Origin: JBFGCT01 sp041581055
GTDB lineage: Bacteria > Actinomycetota > Acidimicrobiia > Acidimicrobiales > Ilumatobacteraceae
Reading direction: 5' to 3'
NCBI GenBank assembly: GCA_041581055.1
Contig: JBFGCT010000106.1
Span: 1 to 14,030 of the forward strand
DNA length: 14,030 bases
In this document: in pieces, positions 1-6,453 of the stretch
Position numbering within the stretch: position 1 is the stretch's first letter
Layout of the letters: each line of letters opens with the position of its first letter
The notes under the pieces: model-generated
Databases searched by the model: none
Seen by the model: the letters and a program-made list of their open reading frames with translations, nothing else
Told to the model about the DNA's origin: nothing
Program-made: the position numbers and the translations under genes

Positions 1-146
1 CGGCCGGGCCGTGACCGAAACGTCGACCGAAACGGCGCGGCGCGGCGAGCGCGTCAGGCCTGCGGTTTGCGCGGCCGGGGCAGCGGGTACGGCTGAGTTC
101 GACTCGCCGCGACATCCGCCGCGGCACCGGACGCACAGGGGTACGA

Positions 147-1232
147 ATGGCAACGACCGCACTCAGGACCACGCCGGGAGGCGACCGGCGCGTGCGGCCG
201 CCGCGCGGACGACGCGGTCGGACGCGTTCGTCGGCCGGGCCACCCGCTCCGACGATCGCCGCCCGCGGGTTGACCAGGTCGTTCGACGGCCAAGAGGTGA
301 TCCACCCGGTCGACCTCGACATCGAGCCCGGGACGATCATCGGATTGATCGGCCCGAGCGGCTGCGGCAAGACGACAACCGTGCGGCTGCTCACCGGCCT
401 GCTCGAGCCGACGTCGGGGGAGGCCACGATCGACGGCACGCCGGCGACGGCCCTGTCCACCGCCCAGCGGGCGCGCATCGGATATCTCCCGCAGACGCCG
501 GCGCTGTTCCCCGACCTGTCGCTCACCGAGAACCTGAGCTTTCACGCCTCGATGTACGGGCTGCCGTTCCGCCGCCGCCGCCGCATCGATCAGCTGCTCG
601 ACTGGGTGGAGCTGAGCGAGCACCGCAAGAAGCGGGTGGCCGACGCGTCGGGCGGGATGCAGCGCCGGCTGGCGCTCGCCGCCGCGTTCGTCCACGATCC
701 CGACGTCGTGTTCCTCGACGAGCCGACCGCCGGCATCGACCCGATCCTGCGCGACAAGTTCTGGCAGGAGTTCCGCACCGTCGCCGAGGGCGGGACGACC
801 ATGGTGGTCACCACCCAGTACGTCGGCGAGGCCGGCCAGTGCGACCTCGTCGGCTTGCTGAGCGAGGGCGACATGCTGCTCCTCGACACCCCCGAGAACC
901 TGCGGCGGGCGGCGTTCGACGGCGAGGTCGTCGACGTGCGGCTCGCGGCGCCGGTCGGCGACGACACGATCGCCCGCCTGCTCGAGTACCCCTTCGTCAT
1001 CGGTGACGTCGAGCGGCGGGGCCACGATGGTCTGCGCATCGTCGTCGAGGACCTGGACGCGGCGATGCGGGATCTCGCCGTGGCCTTCGAGGACCTCGGC
1101 ATCGAGACGACGGAGGTGAGCGAGCACGTCGTCGACTACGACGAAGCGTTCGTCCAGGTGGTCAAGCGGCACCGCGAGAGTGTCGAGTCGACGCCCACCG
1201 CCGAGCGTGACGACCGGGGGACGGCGTCGTGA
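147..1232 (+). CDS. ABC transporter ATP-binding protein (ABC-2 type exporter)
   Basis: This is the 361-residue nucleotide-binding subunit of an ABC exporter; it would hydrolyse ATP at the inner face of the membrane to power the permease encoded next. After a basic, Arg/Pro-rich N-terminal extension (about residues 1-35) come Walker A GPSGCGKT (69-76), the Q-loop Gln116, the signature SGGMQ (168-172) and Walker B FLDEP (189-193). The H-loop position, usually a His (as in SSH or THY), reads TTQYVGEA, so the switch residue is Gln224. About 130 residues follow the core and may form a regulatory or dimer-contact domain. The ATG follows an AGGGG-like site by about six bases. The stop overlaps the GTG start of the permease gene by four bases, implying translational coupling. 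The substrate cannot be read from sequence. The ABC call is firm. Confidence 0.93.
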   Translation: MATTALRTTPGGDRRVRPPRGRRGRTRSSAGPPAPTIAARGLTRSFDGQEVIHPVDLDIEPGTIIGLIGPSGCGKTTTVRLLTGLLEPTSGEATIDGTPATALSTAQRARIGYLPQTPALFPDLSLTENLSFHASMYGLPFRRRRRIDQLLDWVELSEHRKKRVADASGGMQRRLALAAAFVHDPDVVFLDEPTAGIDPILRDKFWQEFRTVAEGGTTMVVTTQYVGEAGQCDLVGLLSEGDMLLLDTPENLRRAAFDGEVVDVRLAAPVGDDTIARLLEYPFVIGDVERRGHDGLRIVVEDLDAAMRDLAVAFEDLGIETTEVSEHVVDYDEAFVQVVKRHRESVESTPTAERDDRGTAS

Positions 1233-2827
1233 GCAAGATCCTGGAACGCCGGTCCGCCGGGCCGAACGTCGCCGAGCCGGCGCCCCCGCCGGCGAGCGAG
1301 CCTGCGGCGCCGTCGGCGCGCGCCGCGGCGCCGTTGACCCCGGCGCGATCGCTCTGGGCGGTCGTGATCAGGACGTTCGCCTTCCTGCGCAAGGAGGTCG
1401 TCGAGATCCTCCGCCAACCGAAGCTCATCGCGCTGTTGGTCGTCGGACCGTTCGTTCTCCTGATGTTGTTCGGCTACGGCTATGGCGAGACGTCGATCGA
1501 GAAGCGGGCGATCTTCGTCGGACCGCCCGGATCGATCTACGAGGACGTCCTCGTCGACTACGAGGACCAGCTCTCCGGCTTCCTCGAGTCGGCCGGGATG
1601 GTCGCCACGGTCGAGGAGGGCCGCGCCGCGCTCGACGCGGGCGACGTCGACGTCGTCGTCGTGTTCCCCGAACGGCCGCAGGCCAGCATCCTCGAGGGCG
1701 AGCGGGCGGTGATCGAAGTGCTGCACAACGAGATCGACCCGATCCAGGAGGGGGCGATCGAGGTGGCGTCGCGCATCGCCATCCAGGAGGTCAACGCCAC
1801 CGTGCTGGCGACGATCACTGCCGACTTCCAGACCGAGATCGCGTCCAAGGAGGAACTGCGCGATCAGCTGACCGACGCGAGCGAACGCCTCATGGCCGAC
1901 CCGATCGGCGCCCGCGACCAACTCCGCTCGGCGCTGCCCGGTCTCCGGGCGTCACTCGACGGGTCGGCGACGATCCTCGATCGCCTGCAGGTCGACGACA
2001 CCGAGACCCTCGACCAGCTCGACCGGGCCCGGGTGGAGCTGTCCGCCGTCGTGGACGAGATCGACCGCATCGACGAGAACACGAGCGACGCCGAGCTGGA
2101 GGCGATCAGCGACTCGGTCCGCGCCCTCGCCGGCAGCGTCGACGAGGCGGTCGTGCTCGACCCCGATGTGCTGGTGCGGCCGTTCACCAGCGACACCGAC
2201 AACGTTCTGGAGGACCGCGTGTCGGCGAACGACTACTTCACGCCGGGCTCGCTCGCGCTGCTCCTGCAACACCTCGCGCTGACCTTCGCCGCGCTGTCGC
2301 TCGTGCGCGACCGGCGAACCGGGCTCTTCGAGTTGATGCGCGTCGGCCCGCTGTCGTCGATCGAGATCATCGTCGGCAAGATCGTCGCCTACCTGCTCGT
2401 CGGATCGCTCGTCGCCGCCGCGCTGGTCTCGGCCTCGGTGTTCTTCCTCGGCGTCCCGATGGCGGGCTCGGTGCTCTGGCTGGCCGCGGCGATCGTCGGC
2501 GTGCTGATCTCGTCGATGGCGCTCGGCATGGTGCTGGCGATCCTCTCCGGCACCGAGAGCCAGGCGGTCCAGTACGCGATGTTGACGCTGCTGGCCGGAC
2601 TGTTCTTCAGCGGGTTCGCGTTGCCGATCGACAACCTCAGCTACCCGGTGCGCTACGTGTCCTGGCTCCTGCCGGTGACCTACGGCATCGACTCGACGCA
2701 GGACGTCATGCTGCGCGGTGTCGCACCCTCGACGTCGACGCTCATCGGGCTCGGCGCGCTGATCGTCGTCTACGGCGCCGTCGCCACGCTCGGTCTCAAG
2801 CGGCAACTGCGGACGAGCGGGGTGTGA
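1229..2827 (+). CDS. ABC-2 type transporter permease with large coiled-coil ectodomain
   Basis: This 532-residue membrane subunit pairs with the ATPase encoded just upstream. A Pro/Ala-rich cytoplasmic N-terminus leads to a KEVVEILRQPKL-type segment and TM1 (about 66-84). A long hydrophilic stretch of roughly 250 residues follows, rich in Asp, Glu, Leu and Ala with heptad-like patterning (about 180-310), probably extracytoplasmic. The C-terminal half holds about five further TM helices (about 339-361, 387-410, 414-440, 450-472, 507-525). The segment around FFSGFALPIDNLSYPVRY is typical of ABC-2 permeases (ABC2_membrane_3-like). The GTG start overlaps the previous stop by four bases. One TM before the loop and a cluster after it is the usual topology of this family. 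The exported substrate is unknown; lipid, peptide and drug export are all possible. Confidence 0.9.
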   Translation: MSKILERRSAGPNVAEPAPPPASEPAAPSARAAAPLTPARSLWAVVIRTFAFLRKEVVEILRQPKLIALLVVGPFVLLMLFGYGYGETSIEKRAIFVGPPGSIYEDVLVDYEDQLSGFLESAGMVATVEEGRAALDAGDVDVVVVFPERPQASILEGERAVIEVLHNEIDPIQEGAIEVASRIAIQEVNATVLATITADFQTEIASKEELRDQLTDASERLMADPIGARDQLRSALPGLRASLDGSATILDRLQVDDTETLDQLDRARVELSAVVDEIDRIDENTSDAELEAISDSVRALAGSVDEAVVLDPDVLVRPFTSDTDNVLEDRVSANDYFTPGSLALLLQHLALTFAALSLVRDRRTGLFELMRVGPLSSIEIIVGKIVAYLLVGSLVAAALVSASVFFLGVPMAGSVLWLAAAIVGVLISSMALGMVLAILSGTESQAVQYAMLTLLAGLFFSGFALPIDNLSYPVRYVSWLLPVTYGIDSTQDVMLRGVAPSTSTLIGLGALIVVYGAVATLGLKRQLRTSGV

Positions 2828-2831
2828 CGAG

Positions 2832-3746
2832 ATGACGGACGCGGCGACCTCCCCGATCCCCCCGACCCCGCTGGAGGAGATCGCGCTCCGGCGTGACCAC
2901 CGGGCGGGCACGATCATGCGGTTCATCGCCGTGTTCGGCGTCGCGGTGTCGATCGTGGCCACCGCCGTCGCCTGGGAGGTGCTGAGCGATCTGCAACGCA
3001 GCGTGCGCGAGAGCCTGGAGGTCGGCGAGGACGCGACCCTGACGCTGGCGGACACGATCGACGTCGCCGACACCCTCGTCGACGCGATCGACGACGGGCT
3101 GGTCACGATCGACTCGTCGCTCGGGGCGGTCGACGCGACGATCGAGGACACCGCCGAACTCGCGACGGCGACGTCATCGCTGGCCGAGACGCTGCCGACA
3201 AGCTTCGACGACGTCGACGCCGCGCTGGCCACGGTGGAGACGCTCGGCGGAACGATCGACGGCGCGCTGCGCGCCGTGTCGAGCATCCCCTTCGGACCCG
3301 ACTACGACCCCGAGGTCCCACTGTCGACGGCGGTCGCCAACGTGCGCGACGCGTTCTCGCCGGTCGGCGGCGACCTGCGGGCGATCGCCGACGACCTCGA
3401 CTCGTTCGCCGGGAACTCACAAGAGCTGAGCGACCAGATCACCGCCCTCTCCGACGACGTCGCCGCCGCCCGGAGCGCGGTCGGCGACAGCGCCGACCTC
3501 CTCGACGAGTACCGCGAGCGAGCCGCGGAGGCGAAGCGGGTCGTGGTCACCAGCCGGGCCGACCTCGATCGTTCGATCCTGGCGGCGCGGCTCGCGGCGG
3601 TGCTCGTCGGTGTGCTGATCGCCATCAGCCAGTACGTGCCGTGGTGGTTCGGAACCCGGCTGCGTGACCGATCGGAGACGCTCATCGTCGGTCGTGCCAG
3701 CACTGTGGACGACGACCGGCGTACGCTGGTCGACGCGCCGCGCTGA
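2832..3746 (+). CDS. two-TM membrane protein with long extracytoplasmic coiled coil
   Basis: I do not recognise a named family for this 304-residue protein. It has a cytoplasmic N-terminus, TM1 at about residues 29-48 and TM2 at about 246-268, with a short basic cytoplasmic tail. The roughly 195 residues between the helices are rich in Asp, Thr, Ala and Leu and contain repeated heptad-like blocks, suggesting a long helical or coiled-coil ectodomain. No Cys and no catalytic motif are visible. The ATG lies four bases after the permease stop, so the three genes form one operon. The permease also has a large coiled-coil-like loop, so I infer that this protein contacts the exporter outside the membrane as an accessory or adaptor subunit. 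The gene is secure; the role is inference. Confidence 0.8.
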   Translation: MTDAATSPIPPTPLEEIALRRDHRAGTIMRFIAVFGVAVSIVATAVAWEVLSDLQRSVRESLEVGEDATLTLADTIDVADTLVDAIDDGLVTIDSSLGAVDATIEDTAELATATSSLAETLPTSFDDVDAALATVETLGGTIDGALRAVSSIPFGPDYDPEVPLSTAVANVRDAFSPVGGDLRAIADDLDSFAGNSQELSDQITALSDDVAAARSAVGDSADLLDEYRERAAEAKRVVVTSRADLDRSILAARLAAVLVGVLIAISQYVPWWFGTRLRDRSETLIVGRASTVDDDRRTLVDAPR

Positions 3747-3768
3747 GCGCGCCAGGCAGGATCCACCC

Positions 3769-4668
3769 ATGACGACATCCAGGGGCCGACTGACACCGCT
3801 GCTCGACCGCGTGGACGCGATGTCGGTGGCGGCGACCGTCGTGCTCGCCGCCGTCCTGGGCCTCGTCGTCGTCGTGTCCGACGTCCTGACCGGCGGCGAG
3901 ATCTCGTTCTCGATCTTCTACGTGGCGCCGATCGCGATCGTCGCGTGGCGCCTCGGGCGGACGGCGGGGTTCGCGGCGTCGGCGATCGCCGCCGGCGCGT
4001 GGTTCCTCGGGGAGCTGATCAGCGATCGCGACTACAGCCAGACGTTGATCCCGTTGTGGAACGGTCTGGTGCGGCTCGGGTTCTTCGCCATCATCGCCCA
4101 GCTCCTCGTCGCGCTGCGCGACCTCTTGCGGGAGCAGTCGCGCAACTCGCGGCTCGACTCGCTCACCGGCCTGCTCAACCGGCGCGGGTTCGTCGAGCGG
4201 GCCGAGGTCGAGCTCGCCCGCGCCGGGCGCTCAAAGCGCCCGATCACCGTTGTCTACTTCGATCTCGATCGGTTCAAGCGGTTGAACGACTCGGCCGGCC
4301 ACGCGGCCGGGGACGAGCTGCTGCGCTCGATCGGGACGAGCATGACGTCCCTGCTCCGCCAGGTCGACCTGATCGGCCGCATGGGGGGAGACGAGTTCGC
4401 CGTGCTGCTTCCCGAGGCGGGCGCCGCCGAGGCGCGCACGATCGTCGAACGGCTGCGCGGTGGGCTGGGATCGGTCGCCGGGCGACGCGGGGTGGGGCTC
4501 TCGATCGGCGTCGTGACCTTCGACCCGGCCCCGGTCGACATCGACGCCGCGCTGCAGCGCGCCGATCGGCTGATGTACGTCGCCAAGTCCGAGGAACGGG
4601 GGACGGTTCGGTTCGAGACCGAGCGAACCGCGGCGTCCGGGCGGTCGACGGCGATCGGCTCCGACTAG
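3769..4668 (+). CDS. membrane-anchored diguanylate cyclase (GGDEF)
   Basis: This 299-residue enzyme should make cyclic di-GMP from two GTP molecules at the cytoplasmic face of the membrane. The first 120 or so residues hold about four hydrophobic segments, including a FYVAPIAIVAWRLG stretch seen in many membrane-sensor GGDEF proteins. A short helix (about 112-124) links to the catalytic domain, which starts near DSLTGLLNRRGF. The active-site motif is an intact GGDEF (206-210). An RxxD product-inhibition site, RQVD (197-200), sits five residues upstream, so the enzyme is probably active and feedback-inhibited. There is no EAL domain. I chose the ATG at 3769 because it lies just after the preceding stop; the open frame extends further upstream but would overlap that gene. 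The Shine-Dalgarno is weak. The 22-base gap to the ABC operon suggests cotranscription. The sensed signal is unknown. Confidence 0.9.
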   Translation: MTTSRGRLTPLLDRVDAMSVAATVVLAAVLGLVVVVSDVLTGGEISFSIFYVAPIAIVAWRLGRTAGFAASAIAAGAWFLGELISDRDYSQTLIPLWNGLVRLGFFAIIAQLLVALRDLLREQSRNSRLDSLTGLLNRRGFVERAEVELARAGRSKRPITVVYFDLDRFKRLNDSAGHAAGDELLRSIGTSMTSLLRQVDLIGRMGGDEFAVLLPEAGAAEARTIVERLRGGLGSVAGRRGVGLSIGVVTFDPAPVDIDAALQRADRLMYVAKSEERGTVRFETERTAASGRSTAIGSD

Positions 4669-4738
4669 ACCCGGACGGCGGTGCGGACAACGCGCTCGAC
4701 ACCCGGGTGCCATCGTGTGCAGGATCGTCCTGGGATTC

Positions 4739-4770
4739 GTGTCACCCATTTCCCCCCGCCGTTCGTCTGT
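4739..4770 (+). promoter_or_regulatory. ECF-type promoter, copy 1 (sigma operon)
   Basis: The box GTGTCACCC (4739-4747) is separated by exactly 16 bases from CGTCTGT (4764-4770). The same 16 bases at the same spacing recur upstream of two other transcription units in this window. A TGTCAC-like -35 and a CGTC -10 resemble promoters described for some ECF sigma groups. Transcription would start near 4776-4778, leaving a leader of about 20 bases that carries the strong AGGGAGG site (4786-4792) of the gene at 4797. This makes autoregulation by the sigma factor encoded in the operon likely, by inference. Confidence 0.75.
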
Positions 4771-4796
4771 AGGGGCACGCAAGCAAGGGAGGCTGT

Positions 4797-5195
4797 ATGG
4801 AGTGGTGGATCCTCGAGCTGATCACCGCCATCGTGTTGATCGCCGTCGTCGGCACGCTCGGCCCGCTGATCAAGCGGTTCGGCAAGTCGTACGCCGCCGA
4901 CGTGTTCCGGGCCAACCCGCGCACCGGCAAGAGCTACCTCGTGCTGATGGACTTCGCGTACTACCTGATCTTCGGCGCGTACGTCCTGTTCATGATCAGG
5001 TGGGAGCCCGACACGGGCTGGGAGCAGCAGGTCAGCGCAGAACAGTTCCAGGCGTCGGTGTTCCGTCTCGGAGGTCTGCTCCTGCTGATGGGGCTGCTGC
5101 ACGGGTTGAACGTCCTGACGCTGCCGGTGATCGGGCGCATCTTCACCCTCAATCGACAACTGGACGAGGGCGTGGCCGACCCCCGGGCCGCCTGA
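4797..5195 (+). CDS. small three-TM membrane protein, stand-alone paralogue of the anti-sigma membrane domain
   Basis: This 132-residue integral membrane protein has TM segments at about residues 7-25, 47-68 and 90-112. I do not recognise a named family. Its sequence matches the C-terminal domain of the putative anti-sigma factor encoded at 5776-6453. Both carry the pattern ELI(x)n LGPxI(K/R)RFG(K/R)xYAAD, then LxLxDxAYxLxF, then LLxMGLLHxLxxxxLPV. The ATG is preceded by a very good ribosome site, AGGGAGG, with four bases between. It is the first gene of the sigma operon and lies directly below ECF-type promoter copy 1. It might compete with, or dimerise with, the membrane part of the anti-sigma factor, acting as a sensor subunit or modulator; that role is inference. 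The C-terminal tail is short and hydrophilic. Confidence 0.85.
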   Translation: MEWWILELITAIVLIAVVGTLGPLIKRFGKSYAADVFRANPRTGKSYLVLMDFAYYLIFGAYVLFMIRWEPDTGWEQQVSAEQFQASVFRLGGLLLLMGLLHGLNVLTLPVIGRIFTLNRQLDEGVADPRAA

Positions 5196-5227
5196 CGGGC
5201 ATCGCCGCCGAGCGGGCGCTGAGCGGG

Positions 5228-5779
5228 ATGGCCGGATACGACGCGACACTCGATGGAGCGCTCACCGCGACTCCGCACGCCGTCGACCCGGACGCGCTCG
5301 TCGCCGAGATGTTCTCCCGGGAGGGGTCGTCGCTCGTCCGGCTGGCGCGAATCTTCTGCGACGACCGCAACGCCGCAGAGGATCTCGTGCAGGAGGCGTT
5401 CATCCGGCTGCACCGGTCGGCCGGCTCGATCCGTGATCTCGAGCGCGCCCCGGCGTTCCTCCGGTCGATCGTGATCAACCTCGCCCGCGACCACAACCGG
5501 CGGGGACTGATGTCGCTCCGGCACCAGCACACGGCCAAGGCGACGCCGAGCGATCCCGAGCCCGCCGACCTGGTCATGGCCGACGACGACTCTCACGCCG
5601 TGCTGGCGGCGCTGCGGTTGTTGCCCGACCGCCAGCGGGCGTGCCTCGTCCTGCACTACTACCAGGAGCTTTCGATCGCCGAGGTCGCCGAGACGCTGCG
5701 CATCTCCAAGAACTCGGTGAAGACGCACTGCAAGCGGGGGCTGGCCGCGCTCGAGTCACGACTGGAGGCGACGGCATGA
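5228..5779 (+). CDS. ECF (group IV) RNA polymerase sigma factor
   Basis: This 183-residue sigma factor would direct core RNA polymerase to a small set of promoters. Region 2 covers about residues 25-95, with the family motif AEDLVQEAFIRL at 50-61 and the FLRSIVINLARDHNRR helix at about 77-92. A short acidic linker (about 105-122) leads to region 4 (about 125-178). This opens with LRLLPDRQRACLVLHYYQEL and contains the helix-turn-helix SIAEVAETLRISKNSVKTHCKRGL. There is no region 3 and no C-terminal SnoaL-like extension of the ECF41 type. The ATG at 5228 is chosen because it follows the upstream stop by 32 bases and gives a normal ECF length; the ribosome site (GAGCGGG) is modest. Its stop overlaps the start of the putative anti-sigma gene by four bases, the usual sigma/anti-sigma arrangement. 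Three identical ECF-like promoters in the window are its likely targets. Confidence 0.93.
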   Translation: MAGYDATLDGALTATPHAVDPDALVAEMFSREGSSLVRLARIFCDDRNAAEDLVQEAFIRLHRSAGSIRDLERAPAFLRSIVINLARDHNRRGLMSLRHQHTAKATPSDPEPADLVMADDDSHAVLAALRLLPDRQRACLVLHYYQELSIAEVAETLRISKNSVKTHCKRGLAALESRLEATA

Positions 5780-6453
5780 ACGTCGAACAACGGCTCGTAG
5801 ACGCGCTGCGCGACGCCGATCGCGTCGAGCCGAGCCCCGATCTGTGGTCGCGCGTCGTGCACTCGATCGAGGAGGACCGGGCGCACCGCCGTCGGGTCGT
5901 CCAATCGGTTGTCAGCATCGTGATCGTGGTCGCCGGTCTGGTGATCGTCGGCGCCCTCGGAGTCACCGACGGCCCGAACGGCCGCCAGGTTCGGCTGCCG
6001 GTCATGGAGCTGATCGAGACCGTCGCCCTCGTCGCGTTGATCGCCGTGCTCGGACCGGCGATCCGCCGCTTCGGCCGCGGGTATGCGGCCGACCTTTGGC
6101 CGGCGACCCCAACGACACCGACGGCCCTCCTGAGACTGCTCGACGTCGCCTACTTCCTCGTGTTCAGCGGCTTCATCCTGCTGACGTCCGACCCCGACTT
6201 CGGTCGCTCGGGCGTACTCGTGGCGAAACAGGTCGAGCAGGGCCTGAACCGGACCGCCGGGTTCCTCCTCGTGATGGGCCTGCTCCACGCGCTCACGATC
6301 ATGGCGCTGCCGGTCGTGGCGCTGGTGTCGAACTCGACGCGGGTCGGGCGGGCGCTGCCGAGATGGCTCGTCGTGATCATGGCGGTGGTCGGCCTCGGTG
6401 TGGGGTTCCAGGTGATGATGGCGATGCTCGGGCTCATCGCTGGAGGGGAATGA
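5776..6453 (+). CDS. putative membrane anti-sigma factor with duplicated sensor domain
   Basis: This 225-residue protein is translationally coupled to the sigma gene (ATGA overlap). The N-terminal 40 residues are cytoplasmic and helical, with a VEPSPDLWSRVVHSIEEDRAHRRR stretch that continues basic up to TM1 (about 43-63). The rest (76-225) holds about four more hydrophobic segments and is a paralogue of the whole 132-residue protein encoded at 4797-5195, with an extra final TM at about 196-221. The position after the sigma gene, the short cytoplasmic head and the membrane anchor point to an anti-sigma factor. However, there is no Cys in the protein, so it lacks the HxxxCxxC zinc motif common to ZAS-type anti-sigma factors, and the head is short. 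The membrane domain would then sense the signal. The gene is secure; the anti-sigma role is inferred from context. Confidence 0.78.
   Translation: MNVEQRLVDALRDADRVEPSPDLWSRVVHSIEEDRAHRRRVVQSVVSIVIVVAGLVIVGALGVTDGPNGRQVRLPVMELIETVALVALIAVLGPAIRRFGRGYAADLWPATPTTPTALLRLLDVAYFLVFSGFILLTSDPDFGRSGVLVAKQVEQGLNRTAGFLLVMGLLHALTIMALPVVALVSNSTRVGRALPRWLVVIMAVVGLGVGFQVMMAMLGLIAGGE

Noticed and set aside
1..146. Tail of an upstream gene or a promoter before the first ABC gene
   Set aside because: A stop codon at 12-14 could end an upstream frame but only four codons are visible. No convincing promoter box and no copy of the ECF motif was seen.
54..1172. Long minus-strand open frame opposite the first ABC ATPase gene
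   Set aside because: It is a mirror of the plus-strand gene in GC-rich DNA; it has no family-like motif and the plus strand encodes a complete ABC ATPase.
1952..3286. Long minus-strand open frame across the permease and its partner gene
   Set aside because: Low-complexity Ser/Arg/Asp-rich translation, no recognisable domain, lies opposite two well-supported genes.
4669..4708. ACCCGG/CCGGGT inverted repeat after the diguanylate cyclase gene as a terminator
   Set aside because: Only six pairs around a 28-base loop and no T-run; too weak to call.
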